This document shows positions 8,105 through 16,892 of a DNA stretch of 64,000 nucleotides, in pieces. A program made the position numbers and the translations under genes. A model generated the notes under the pieces. It was given only the letters and a program-made list of their open reading frames with translations. It made no database searches and had not been told where the DNA came from. Source of the stretch: UBA10365 sp041441915 (GTDB lineage: Bacteria; Pseudomonadota; Alphaproteobacteria; Rhodobacterales; Rhodobacteraceae); the NCBI GenBank assembly GCA_041441915.1, contig JASDRS010000026.1, forward strand, positions 1 to 64,000. Reading direction: 5' to 3'. The first letter of the stretch is position 1. Every line of letters starts with the position of its first letter.

Positions 8105-9688
8105 TTAGATTTCCATCATCTTTGAAATGTCTTCACCAAGGTCCTTTAGCACTACAATCGCCGCATTCCGACCAGGATAGCCAGTAATTGAGCCACCAGG
8201 ATGGGTCGTGCCTCCAGTCTGGTAAAGTCCCGGAATTGGCGTTCGGTGAGAGGCCCAACCGGGCGCTGGACGCTGTTCACCCGAAAACGTGATTGATCTG
8301 TCTCCTCCATGTGGCGCACCCTGGATCATATGTGGATTTCCAGCCTCTATATCCACCGGCGATTTAGTTATCCGCTCTAGGATTACATCATCGGTAAAGG
8401 TGGGGCAAAATCTCTGGATTTTTTTGATATGCCTTTGAGCAAAAGCGTCCTTACGATCAGCCCAACCAGCCGCTCCGACGCCAGGAAGATTATAGATGGT
8501 ATGTGTTAGAAGCTTTACAGTATGGCGACCTTCAGGAGCGCGGTCCGGATCGACGAGCGACGGTGTTGCCGCTAGTAGCCAGCTTATATCATCTGACATT
8601 CTCCCATCATATATATCTCGACCGGACTGAACCAAATCCTCCAGCCAGCCAGCATAACCGGCGGAAACCGCCGTTCGAGGCCCGCGTGGCGTCTCAAAAA
8701 TTGGGGGTAATGAAGTGGCAAGATAAGTCGCAAAAAACGGTACGCCTACATTGTAAGTGTCCACGCCATACATGAACGATTCTCCCCACATTTCACGTGG
8801 CGCCATGTCGATCAAATGCTTGACATGGATCGTTGAAATCACGCCCTTACGCGCTCTAAATTCACGCCCGTCTTGGGCGCGAACTCCAACACAAGAGCCG
8901 CCCTCCAAGATAAGCTCACTTACATTGACGTTGCAGTGGATTTTCGCACCTTTATCTTCAACAAATTCAACAAGTGCATCAATCAGGCGCCCGGACCCAC
9001 CCTTCGGAATTGACCAGCTGCGGGCCTGCCGCGGTGCGGTGATCTGATAGGGCAACATGCCTGTTCCAGGCTGGTCTAATGGAACCGCCGTCTGAAAACT
9101 CATCCACCCCATAAGGGCACGTACATGCGGACTTTTGAATTCATGCTTTATAATATCGCGCGCACTCATTGCCATCCTACGGGCCCAAATACTGCCGCGA
9201 GGGTGCTCTTTCAGCAAATCTTTCATAGAAGGCCCCATGCCAATTGGATGTGACCTTGATTTACCCAATAGAGGACGAAGCTCATCAAACTCATTAAGTA
9301 GGCGTAAGTAGCTTTCTGCATCTTCCTCAGAGTAACGGTTCAGTTCTTGAATGGTTTTATCAACATCAAGCGACATAGTAATCTGTTCACCGTCAGGGAA
9401 AGCAACGTGAGCCACCGGATCCGGGTGCAAATAGGAGAGGCCATGCTTTTCCATTAGCCCAAGTTCGTCCAGCCGAATGATCGGATTTTGGAGGATTAGA
9501 GTATGCCCAGTTGAACATGTATCGATTGCATATTCGGGCCCTAGTATTTTTTCTGTCGTGGCCCCCCCTCCGGGAATTGGCCGTGCATCTACTATCTCAC
9601 AGGAATACCCTGCCCTCGAAAGATAACATGCTGTGATAAGGCTATTGTGCCCTGCACCTGCAATTACAAAGTCTGCTATCGCCATCAC
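8105..9688 (-). CDS. Phytoene-desaturase-like FAD oxidoreductase
   Basis: This 527-residue flavoprotein belongs to the COG1233 (CrtI/carotenoid isomerase-like) group. The N-terminal dinucleotide-binding motif is VIAGAGHNSL followed by the ribose-binding acidic residue in EIVDARPIPGG. The C-terminal FAD motif lies near GLYQTGGTTHPGGS. Non-carotenoid members of this group oxidise or isomerise varied hydrophobic compounds. There are no crt genes nearby, so carotenoid synthesis is unlikely. It is the first gene of a two-gene unit with the M24 protein, and an operator (9711-9724) lies only 22 bp upstream of its start, suiting repression. Role in the island pathway inferred. Confidence 0.85.
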   Translation of the reverse strand: MMAIADFVIAGAGHNSLITACYLSRAGYSCEIVDARPIPGGGATTEKILGPEYAIDTCSTGHTLILQNPIIRLDELGLMEKHGLSYLHPDPVAHVAFPDGEQITMSLDVDKTIQELNRYSEEDAESYLRLLNEFDELRPLLGKSRSHPIGMGPSMKDLLKEHPRGSIWARRMAMSARDIIKHEFKSPHVRALMGWMSFQTAVPLDQPGTGMLPYQITAPRQARSWSIPKGGSGRLIDALVEFVEDKGAKIHCNVNVSELILEGGSCVGVRAQDGREFRARKGVISTIHVKHLIDMAPREMWGESFMYGVDTYNVGVPFFATYLATSLPPIFETPRGPRTAVSAGYAGWLEDLVQSGRDIYDGRMSDDISWLLAATPSLVDPDRAPEGRHTVKLLTHTIYNLPGVGAAGWADRKDAFAQRHIKKIQRFCPTFTDDVILERITKSPVDIEAGNPHMIQGAPHGGDRSITFSGEQRPAPGWASHRTPIPGLYQTGGTTHPGGSITGYPGRNAAIVVLKDLGEDISKMMEI

Positions 9689-9710
9689 TGAACCTGAGTG
9701 TTAATTATTC

Positions 9711-9724
9711 TGCAATCGTTTGCT
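9711..9724. promoter_or_regulatory. LacI-family operator, site 4
   Basis: TGCAATC-GTTTGCT, the same 14 bases as site 3, 22 bp upstream of the FAD oxidoreductase start on the minus strand. Confidence 0.8.
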
Positions 9725-9852
9725 CTAATCTGCATCTTATTTTCACTTCTGTCAAAGGCTGGTTTGAAAAGTGGAATGGATTTTGAGATGAAGCGCTAAT
9801 GACAGGCGCTCAGCCGAATCTATAAATTACGTATTTACTCTACAAAATAATA

Positions 9853-9877
9853 CCGCAGGCCTAAATGCAGCCTGCGG
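9853..9877 (-). terminator. Terminator downstream of pckA
   Basis: CCGCAGGC (9853-9860) and GCCTGCGG (9870-9877) form a perfect 8-bp GC-rich stem with a 9-base loop, 20 bp after the pckA stop. On the plus strand it is followed by CTTTTG; on the minus strand by a T-rich tail, so it may work in both directions. Confidence 0.72.
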
Positions 9878-9897
9878 CTTTTGAATATAAATGACCG

Positions 9898-11496
9898 TTA
9901 GCTAATTAATGAATCTCTGACGTCTTCGTTAACAGATGGCGCATATTTGACAAAGTTTTTGGTAAACATCTCGACCAGCTTTTGGGCTTTAAGGTCATAG
10001 GCTGCCTTATCCGACCATGTACTGCGAGGGTCTAGAAGGTTGCTGTCGACCCCTCGGACTGCAACTGGAACAGCAAAGTTAAAGTTTGGATCTTTACGGA
10101 ACGTACTACCGAGGAGGCTTCCATTGAGAGCCGCTGTCAATAGAGTTCGAGTTGCCTTAATGGGCATCCGCGAGCCTGTACCATAGCCCCCACCGGTCCA
10201 ACCAGTATTTATCAACCAGCAGTTTACGCCATTTGCCACAATTTTTTCTTGTAATATTTTACCATATACTTCCGGACGGAGTGGGATGAATGGCGCACCG
10301 AAACAGGTCGAAAAAGTTGGCTCTGGCTCAGTCACGCCTCGCTCCGTGCCTGCGACTTTAGATGTGAAACCTGATAGAAAATGATACGTCGCCTGCGCAG
10401 CTGTTAGCCGTGAGATTGGCGGAAGCACACCAAATGCATCGCAGGTCAGCATAATGATATTTTTAGGGTAACCACCTAGCCCTGTTTTTGACGCATTCGA
10501 AATGTAATCGAGCGGGTAGGCACAACGCATATTAGGAGTGAGCGAACTGTCGCGGTAATCAAGCTCTTTGGTTTCTTCATCGAATACCATATTCTCAATA
10601 ACTGTGGCGAATTTTAATGTTGTCGCATAAATTTCAGGCTCAGACTCGGGGGTTAAATCAATCGTTTTGGCATAACAACCGCCTTCGAAGTTAAACGTAC
10701 CGCGATCTGACCATCCATGTTCATCGTCGCCTATCAGCACACGGTTCGGGTCTGTCGAAAGCGTAGTTTTTCCGGTCCCAGATAGTCCAAAGAACACAGC
10801 GGAGTCCTCAGGATCACCCAGAGAATGGTTGGCCGAACAGTGCATCGGCATAATGCCCTTTTCGGGCAACATATAGTTCATTAAGGTGAATACAGATTTT
10901 TTGTTTTCGCCTGCGTACTCGGTCCCGCCAATAAGGATAATCTTCTTAGCAAAGTTTAAGGCAACTATAGTATCGGTGCGGCAACCGTGCCGTTCTGGAT
11001 TGGCCTTGAAACTTGGGCAATTAATAATAGTCCAGTTAGGCGTGAATGTATCTAGCTCAGCCAGCTTAGGGCGGCGAAGTACGTGACGTATGAACAGATT
11101 ATGCCAAGCAAGTTCGGTTACAAGCCGCACATCTAGCCTGTGCGCAGGATCGGCCCCAGCGAACAGGTCCTGCACGTAGTAGGTACCACCCTTCATGTGA
11201 TCGAGCATGTCACCATATAAAATATCAAAGTTTGAGGGATCCATCGGAGGGTTATTCTCCCACCAGATTTTGTCGACCACTTCAGGGGTCCGCACGACAA
11301 ACTTATCTTTGGGGCTACGTCCCGTATATTTTCCAGTGGACACAAGAAAAGTGCCACCCTGACCCAAAGTACCCTCGCCAGCCTTTAAAGCAACTTCCAT
11401 CAGGGAAGGCTCTAAAAGGTTGTAATGAACACAAGCAAGCCCTGTGATTCCTTGATCTTCCAGTTTCATAGTAGAATTTACTCGACCATAATTCAT
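9898..11496 (-). CDS. pckA: Phosphoenolpyruvate carboxykinase (ATP)
   Basis: This enzyme converts oxaloacetate and ATP to phosphoenolpyruvate, CO2 and ADP, the entry step of gluconeogenesis when growing on organic acids. The P-loop GLSGTGKTTLS, the metal-binding IGDDEHGW motif, the substrate loop TGKYTGRSPKDKF and RMPIKATRTL are all present. The frame extends to 11565, but ATG 11496 (start MNYGRVN) has GGGAGA upstream and matches family starts, giving 532 residues. Two tandem LacI-type half-palindromes (11598, 11618) are upstream and a terminator is downstream. It sits alone between catabolic genes; in many relatives pckA neighbours chvI/chvG, which are absent here. Confidence 0.97.
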   Translation of the reverse strand: MNYGRVNSTMKLEDQGITGLACVHYNLLEPSLMEVALKAGEGTLGQGGTFLVSTGKYTGRSPKDKFVVRTPEVVDKIWWENNPPMDPSNFDILYGDMLDHMKGGTYYVQDLFAGADPAHRLDVRLVTELAWHNLFIRHVLRRPKLAELDTFTPNWTIINCPSFKANPERHGCRTDTIVALNFAKKIILIGGTEYAGENKKSVFTLMNYMLPEKGIMPMHCSANHSLGDPEDSAVFFGLSGTGKTTLSTDPNRVLIGDDEHGWSDRGTFNFEGGCYAKTIDLTPESEPEIYATTLKFATVIENMVFDEETKELDYRDSSLTPNMRCAYPLDYISNASKTGLGGYPKNIIMLTCDAFGVLPPISRLTAAQATYHFLSGFTSKVAGTERGVTEPEPTFSTCFGAPFIPLRPEVYGKILQEKIVANGVNCWLINTGWTGGGYGTGSRMPIKATRTLLTAALNGSLLGSTFRKDPNFNFAVPVAVRGVDSNLLDPRSTWSDKAAYDLKAQKLVEMFTKNFVKYAPSVNEDVRDSLIS

Positions 11497-11968
11497 TTGG
11501 GTTCTCCCGATAGTGGCCATGTTTAGGCTTCTTCCTGATAATGTTATGTGAACGTGTAGCACCATGGTTTTACGTAAGAAAAGGTCTGATTTTAGAAGTT
11601 AGCGCAAACAAAGACATGTTAGCGCAACCAATTTGCAAAATTCGGAATTTGATATGAGATGCTGGCAAGAACAAAATGAGTTATGCTTGTTTTGTATGTA
11701 GAGGTACTAATCTGTGCTTAAAAGCCTAAAAAATTTGCTTAACTATTTAAGCCTAAGATGGGTAATAATATAGTGATTTTCTAGTTATGTTCAAACCAAC
11801 ACCTTATTAAGTACTGATGCGCACTCTTTGGCAAATATGTTATATGGAAATTCCAAAGGTACGGGGCGGGTTGACGGATCCAGTGGGGTATTTTGTACTG
11901 AGTGGAACGAAGGCGCGACAGTTTACAGCGCTTCTTAAAAAAACTGTTTGAGATTTGTGATGGCATGG
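11497..11968. other. Intergenic region upstream of pckA
   Basis: About 470 bp between pckA and the FMN dehydrogenase end. It contains the two GTTAGCGC repeats near pckA. The rest (11640-11968) is AT-rich; a minus-strand frame at 11781-11966 has no recognisable product and I see nothing else. Confidence 0.6.
11598..11629. promoter_or_regulatory. Tandem GTTAGC-GC operators of pckA
   Basis: GTTAGC-GCAAAC (11598-11609) and GTTAGC-GCAACC (11618-11629) lie exactly 20 bp apart, 100-130 bp upstream of pckA. They are imperfect LacI-type palindromes with a central GC and differ from the island operators. From memory they resemble sites of the central-carbon regulator CceR of Rhodobacter, for which pckA is a target. 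Confidence 0.5.
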
Positions 11969-13093
11969 TTACAAAATGTAATCGTCAACATTCTGTTTGA
12001 TCAATTTAATCGAGTGTTGCCCTATTTGTGCTAACGTAGTCTGTAATTCTTGTGTCAAAACAGTTACGAGGTCTTTTAAACCCTTTTCTCCTTTCGCGGC
12101 CAGCGCATATAAAAATGGGCGCCCTAAGAATACGAAATCGGCTCCCATTGCATAAGCTTTAACAATGTCTTCACCTGATCTGATGCCGCTGTCATAAAAA
12201 AGAGGAAAATCTGAACCAACAACGTTTCGTATTTCGCCAAGCATTCTGATTGGCGCTGGCGCACTGTCTAACTGTCGACTGCCGTGGCTGGATACTTGGA
12301 TGGCATCTACGCCAGCATTGACCAGGGTAACGGCATCAAGGGGGTTTAAAACGCCTTTCACCACAAGATTGCCCGGCCAAGCAGCACGAAGTTGGTCGAG
12401 GTAGGACCAATCCGCTAATGCACGGCTTTCCATACGATTAAAATCATATCCCTCCATATCAAAATTTGCCATGTGTGGAACGCCGTTGATAAAGCTTGGA
12501 ATAGTCCAATAGGGGTGCAGGGCGAAGTCAATGAACTGTTTTGGGCCTATTTTGAATGGCATTTTAAATCCATGCCGCAATTCGCGCGGTCTGCGGCCAA
12601 GTTCAGGGACATCGACGGTCAACACAAGCGTCTTGAACCCAGCGCGCTTTGCCCGTTCTACTAATTTCATTGTGCCAACGCCATCACCCGAAAAATAAAG
12701 TTGAAACCAAGCGTTTTGATTGGATTTTTCCAACAGCGTTTCCATTGAGGTTGTTGAAGCTGTCGATACCCCAAGGGGTATGTTTTGTTCCGCGGCAAGG
12801 GCGGCGAGTGCGACGTCGGCATTGGGGTGAGCTAAATTGCACATCGCCATTGGGCTTATACCAAAGGGTAACTTTGTGGTCTGACCTAGAGCATCTTTAG
12901 AGAGATTAATTTCACTAACATTATATAATATACGTGGGCATAGGCGAATATTATCAAATGCCTGACGTGCTATCGCGGCCCCTGTCTCCGAACCTGCCGA
13001 TCCATCGATGTAATCAAATATAACCCAGGGAAGACGCCCCCGCGCAAGGCGACGGGCGTCTTCAACCGAATGTATGTCACTAAACCAATGCAT
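11969..13093 (-). CDS. FMN-dependent alpha-hydroxyacid dehydrogenase
   Basis: This 374-residue protein belongs to the LldD/glycolate oxidase family and oxidises a 2-hydroxyacid to a 2-oxoacid with FMN. The TIM barrel shows VDVPELGRR near residue 160, Lys246 in VVKG, the catalytic His270 and substrate-binding Arg273 in SSHGSRQLD, and the phosphate-binding DSGIRSG and FLGRPF motifs. The usual SNHGGRQLD is altered at two positions. It is the third gene after comD and comE (25-bp gap), so its natural substrate may be 3-sulfolactate, giving sulfopyruvate for ComDE. Plain lactate or another hydroxyacid remains possible. Family call firm, substrate inferred. Confidence 0.88.
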   Translation of the reverse strand: MHWFSDIHSVEDARRLARGRLPWVIFDYIDGSAGSETGAAIARQAFDNIRLCPRILYNVSEINLSKDALGQTTKLPFGISPMAMCNLAHPNADVALAALAAEQNIPLGVSTASTTSMETLLEKSNQNAWFQLYFSGDGVGTMKLVERAKRAGFKTLVLTVDVPELGRRPRELRHGFKMPFKIGPKQFIDFALHPYWTIPSFINGVPHMANFDMEGYDFNRMESRALADWSYLDQLRAAWPGNLVVKGVLNPLDAVTLVNAGVDAIQVSSHGSRQLDSAPAPIRMLGEIRNVVGSDFPLFYDSGIRSGEDIVKAYAMGADFVFLGRPFLYALAAKGEKGLKDLVTVLTQELQTTLAQIGQHSIKLIKQNVDDYIL

Positions 13094-13118
13094 ATATTCT
13101 CCGGTTTGGCTCGAGCAA

Positions 13119-13673
13119 CTACGTCTGAACCGCCCTCATAAACCGATCACGAATTACCACTGGATCCATTTTAATAACGGGTACCTTAATATTTCCACTT
13201 GAACATTTGGAAACAATGATCGTCATTTTGTCACTCAAAAGTGCATCGACCAGGACTTGTTTGGTTTTTTCAGCACTGCATTCAATAACGTTTTCACAAC
13301 CACAGGCAATTGCAACCTTTGTAAGTGATGTTTTCATGCCCGCGTATGTTGGTTGATCACCTGTTGAACCATAGCTTCCATTATCTATAATTAGCAGAAT
13401 AAAGTTATCTGCGATATTGTTTGCAATAGTAGGCAACGTGCCGAAGTTTGTTAAAACAGATCCATCCCCATCAATTGAAATAACTTTTTTCTTCTGAGAC
13501 AATGCAAGACCAAGTCCGATAGAGGAAGACAATCCCATCGTCCCCAGCATATAAAAATTGGTTGGTTGATCATCTATCATATGAAGCTCTTGACTTGGGA
13601 GGCCAATGTTACACACAACCAATTGATCTGACAGACTGGGTGCGATGTCGCGCAAGATATCAGAGCGGTTCAC
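13119..13673 (-). CDS. comE: Sulfopyruvate decarboxylase beta subunit-like
   Basis: This 184-residue thiamine diphosphate-binding half enzyme has the TPP motif GDGSVLTNFG with the distal IDNGSYGS segment, and the phosphonopyruvate/sulfopyruvate decarboxylase signature MGLSSSIGLGLAL. With ComD it would convert 3-sulfopyruvate to sulfoacetaldehyde and CO2. The GTG start at 13673 is chosen because GGAAAGG lies 8 bases before it and it begins two bases after the comD stop, giving tight coupling. Longer upstream readings overlap comD. Phosphonopyruvate decarboxylase is a close relative but is usually one chain. Confidence 0.85.
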   Translation of the reverse strand: MNRSDILRDIAPSLSDQLVVCNIGLPSQELHMIDDQPTNFYMLGTMGLSSSIGLGLALSQKKKVISIDGDGSVLTNFGTLPTIANNIADNFILLIIDNGSYGSTGDQPTYAGMKTSLTKVAIACGCENVIECSAEKTKQVLVDALLSDKMTIIVSKCSSGNIKVPVIKMDPVVIRDRFMRAVQT

Positions 13674-13675
13674 TA

Positions 13676-14173
13676 TTAATACCCTTTCCAAAAAGAAGCA
13701 TCCGTTAATATGGCCACAGGCTTGTTGCACATGAACGTGTATTTTAGAATAGCATCCAATTCCTTAGCATCGTCTTCATGGTGGAAATGATAAGTGGGTA
13801 TATTGAGTTGAGCCAATAGCGCTTTAGTATGGACTGCCATTTCAACCTGACATGCGACGGGTTCGCCCAATTCGCCGCGATAGCTAATCAACATTGGCAA
13901 TGGTATGCGGTAATATTGGATCAAGGTAACAAGTGTATTGATAGTGACGCCTATCGCTGTATTTTGCATAATAATTGCTGGCCGTTTTCCACCCATGAAT
14001 GCACCTGCGCACAGTCCCATGCCTTCGTCTTCTTTATTGGAAGGAATGTGCAACACGTCTTTACAATGTTCTAATTCACTAATCACGCCAGCCAATTGTT
14101 TACAAGGAACAGTTGTGATGAAATTGACGCCGTTGTTAACCAAATCACCAACGATTTTTTTGCTAATAGACAC
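13676..14173 (-). CDS. comD: Sulfopyruvate decarboxylase alpha subunit-like
   Basis: This 165-residue protein matches the N-terminal PYR-type domain of two-subunit sulfopyruvate decarboxylases. Key segments are NKEDEGMGLCAGAF with the TPP-activating glutamate, MQNTAIGVTINTL and SYRGELGEPVACQ. It is the first gene of comD-comE-FMN dehydrogenase. No xsc (sulfoacetaldehyde acetyltransferase) lies in the window, so the sulfoacetaldehyde must be handled elsewhere. A 466-bp region separates it from the divergent TauE/SafE exporter gene. Confidence 0.87.
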   Translation of the reverse strand: MSISKKIVGDLVNNGVNFITTVPCKQLAGVISELEHCKDVLHIPSNKEDEGMGLCAGAFMGGKRPAIIMQNTAIGVTINTLVTLIQYYRIPLPMLISYRGELGEPVACQVEMAVHTKALLAQLNIPTYHFHHEDDAKELDAILKYTFMCNKPVAILTDASFWKGY

Positions 14174-14639
14174 GCTAACTTACTCCCTATAGTGTCGAAT
14201 CAATCTAATTTTCAGTGATACTATACTTCCATTTTGTGCAGCGGCAGAGAATTTTTCTAACGATACTTAATTTGGAGGAGATTAACCGTTTTTGAGTTTT
14301 TCGAAAGCATTAGCCTTTAGCCTTTAGTGATAGTCAGCCACCCCTTTGCTTTTCCATCAGGCTTAACTTGTCAAGCTAAGGTCAGACATTACTCTACCCC
14401 GCCTCGAGTTGTCCTTCTAGATCTATATCAATTAACTCATCATCTTTTTTGGGGTACTTCGAAATGAGGTGCCCGCTATAATTATCTATGCCTAATTACT
14501 ATTAAGTGTCTGAAAAAATGAAAAAATATAACTATCATGAATAAGCATTGGATTCAGATGGATATTGAATTAAGTGGTTACTTACTTAATATAAGATTTG
14601 GTTAGGCTAAGTCATTAGCCCGCTAGGTGAGCGCTTAAA
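14174..14639. other. Divergent promoter region comD / tauE-like
   Basis: This 466-bp AT-rich region lies between comD and the exporter gene. It contains a short tandem TTTAGCC repeat near 14311-14328 and no match to the island LacI operator. No coding frame was recognised. Confidence 0.55.
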
Positions 14640-15404
14640 GTGGATAATGGGGTTATATTTTGGTGTTTAGCTACACTTGCGGCGGTATTCGTCGGCATGG
14701 GCAAAGGCGGATTGCCCGTTATCGCCACCTTAGCCGTACCAAGTTTATCGCTCATAATCTCGCCGATAGCGGCTGCTGGGTTGCTACTCCCAGTTTACAT
14801 AGTATCTGACGTTTTCGCGTTATCAGCTTATCGTCGAGACTACGATAAGCAAGTGCTTAAAGTAGGCATCATAGGCATGACGATTGGTGTCATTATAGGC
14901 TGGTTAACCGCCCACATTGTGATCGATTGGATCGTGACTTCACTTATAGGCCTTATGGGCGCAGTATTTTCGATCAGGCAATTAGTAATGCACTCCCCCG
15001 ATTTAAACGGTGATAAAAAAATCAATTATAAAACAGGATATTTTTGGTGCGCACTTTCGGGGTTTACCAGCTTCATCAGTCATATCGGTGGTCCACCTTG
15101 GCAAATATTTACCATTCCGATTGGGCTTTCAAAAGTAGTTTTTGTCGGCACCTCGGTTATTGCTTTCAGTTATTGTAATGCCATTAAACTTGTTCCTTAT
15201 GTCTGGCTTGGGCAGATAGATTTAGAAAGTTTATACGTTTCTCTTTATTTGATGTTACCGGCGTCAATCGCGGTTTTCGTGGGAGTGAAAGTTGTAAAGT
15301 TAATACCAGAGCAATTATTTTTTAAAATCGTTGCCTGGGCTCTTATGCTAATTTCATTCAAGCTGATTTGGGACGGCCTTAGCGTACCATTAAATTTAAT
15401 CTAA
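14640..15404 (+). CDS. TauE/SafE-family anion exporter
   Basis: This 254-residue inner-membrane protein has about eight hydrophobic segments and the paired repeat architecture of TauE/SafE (DUF81). The signature MGKGGLPVIATLAVP is near the N-terminus, and the second-half repeat has SHIGGPPWQIF. Members export sulfite, sulfoacetate or related anions during sulfonate breakdown. GTG 14640 has AGGTGA upstream. It is divergent from comD-comE-FMN dehydrogenase, which supports sulfite or organosulfonate export, but this is inferred from context. Confidence 0.85.
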   Translation: MDNGVIFWCLATLAAVFVGMGKGGLPVIATLAVPSLSLIISPIAAAGLLLPVYIVSDVFALSAYRRDYDKQVLKVGIIGMTIGVIIGWLTAHIVIDWIVTSLIGLMGAVFSIRQLVMHSPDLNGDKKINYKTGYFWCALSGFTSFISHIGGPPWQIFTIPIGLSKVVFVGTSVIAFSYCNAIKLVPYVWLGQIDLESLYVSLYLMLPASIAVFVGVKVVKLIPEQLFFKIVAWALMLISFKLIWDGLSVPLNLI

Positions 15405-15819
15405 TGAAAACACATTGCTATTTTTACTTAACAAAATTAAATTTATAGAAAGTCTTGCTCGTCCAAACCCGTGTTTCAGCCTTCACTGATTAAAAGTTTA
15501 ATTGAACTACTCCTTGCCGGCCTTGCGACCTCTAATATTACCTGTGAAGGTAGCTCTAAAGCTATTCCATCACAAATTAAATCCTTTTTTTGCCAGTTTG
15601 GTGGGAGGTCACATTCTCGTAAAAATGTTATGCATATAACGCACACTAAAACGGATTAGTTCTTAGAGCAGCACCATATTGAAGTATTGGTTGCTGAAAA
15701 AAACATACCAACTTTGCCAAAATCAACATTGGCATAAAGCTTCATGATGGTCAAAAAAGATCTGCCAGGGAATAATTGTCTGTCAGTGATTGTTAAGTAT
15801 GTCTATTAGGACTATGATT
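15405..15819. other. Gap with possible decayed reading frame
   Basis: No intact gene is seen between the exporter and the LacI gene. A plus-strand frame from 15471 runs 62 codons to a stop at 15657, then continues in the same frame with protein-like sequence (FLEQHHIEVLVAEKN) to a second stop near 15737. It may be a decayed gene; I do not recognise the family. Confidence 0.35.
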
Positions 15820-16881
15820 ATGAACCTAAAAGGCAACAAATACCCGATGAAAAAGTCTGTGACACTTAAAGATATAGCAAGAGAAACGGGTGTTCACGTT
15901 TCAACGGTTTCGCGAGCACTGGACCCAGGTTCCAACAAAAACCTTACTGATGCGGTCGTCGAAAGGGTCCGTGCGTGTGCTAAAAGAATGGGTTATCGTA
16001 AAAATAATCTCGCGTTTGGGCTGAGAACCAACCGTACTATGACCATTGGTGTTGTTATTCCAGACCTTACAAACACACTTTTTCCCCCGATTGTAAGAGG
16101 TATAGAAAGTGTTTTAGAACAACGTGGTTATGCATCGCTTATTGTCAATACGGATAATTTCGTAGAGAGAAAAACAAAGCTTATTGACGTGCTTTTAGAG
16201 CGTGGCGTGGACGGCATCATAGATGCCGCTTCCGACATAATAGATCCAAAACTACTTGATCTTCACAATCAAGGTTTGCCGATTGTGAGCGTAAATCGAC
16301 AAATTGAAGGATCATTGATTCCAAGCGTAATTAACGATGATGTTGGGGGAATAAGGCAATTAATAAAATATCTTTCTGACAAAGGCCACCAGAGTATTGC
16401 ACACCTAGCCGGCCCACAAACATTGACGACGGGTCGTACCCGACTTCAAGTATTCGAAAAAACCATGAAGGACATGAACCTCGATTTTTCACAGGAAGCG
16501 ATCGAGCTGACTATTCGCTATGATGAAGAAGAAGGTTTCCGCGCAACGGAAATGCTCTTAGATAAAAATTTAGCATTCACGGCTATTCTCTGTTCCAATG
16601 ATCGACTGGCAATCGGTGCATTGGAAGCACTAAATAAGCGAGGCATCAAATGCCCCGATGAAATGTCTGTCACGGGGTTCAATAATTTGCCATATATAAA
16701 CATTAGCGTTCCCTCCCTAACGACAGTGAACATTCAGAAATTTAATGGGGGCCTGGTTTCGGCAGAAATTCTGTTACGAATAATTGACGATCCCGAATCA
16801 ATAATACCTTCCTGCACAATCTTACCGGTAAAATTAGTTGAAGGCGGAAGTGTTTCACAACCAAAAAAAATAAAAAAATAA
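15820..16881 (+). CDS. LacI-family transcriptional regulator
   Basis: This 353-residue regulator has an N-terminal helix-turn-helix (TLKDIARETGVHVSTVSRAL), a LacI hinge (about 55-65), and a periplasmic-binding-like sensor domain beginning at TIGVVIPDLTN. ATG 15820 has AGGA about 8 bases upstream; ATG 15847 is an alternative, with less support. It is the only LacI protein in the window, and six LacI-type operators with a central CpG flank the surrounding catabolic genes, so it is the likely regulator of that set. It overlaps no operator of its own. A TauE-type exporter gene follows 11 bp downstream. The inducer is unknown. Confidence 0.92.
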   Translation: MNLKGNKYPMKKSVTLKDIARETGVHVSTVSRALDPGSNKNLTDAVVERVRACAKRMGYRKNNLAFGLRTNRTMTIGVVIPDLTNTLFPPIVRGIESVLEQRGYASLIVNTDNFVERKTKLIDVLLERGVDGIIDAASDIIDPKLLDLHNQGLPIVSVNRQIEGSLIPSVINDDVGGIRQLIKYLSDKGHQSIAHLAGPQTLTTGRTRLQVFEKTMKDMNLDFSQEAIELTIRYDEEEGFRATEMLLDKNLAFTAILCSNDRLAIGALEALNKRGIKCPDEMSVTGFNNLPYINISVPSLTTVNIQKFNGGLVSAEILLRIIDDPESIIPSCTILPVKLVEGGSVSQPKKIKK

Positions 16882-16892
16882 GAAGTTAAAAA

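Noticed and set aside
8105..9688. Carotenoid phytoene desaturase (CrtI) assignment
   Set aside because: No other crt gene nearby and operator control with catabolic genes; only the fold-level call is kept.
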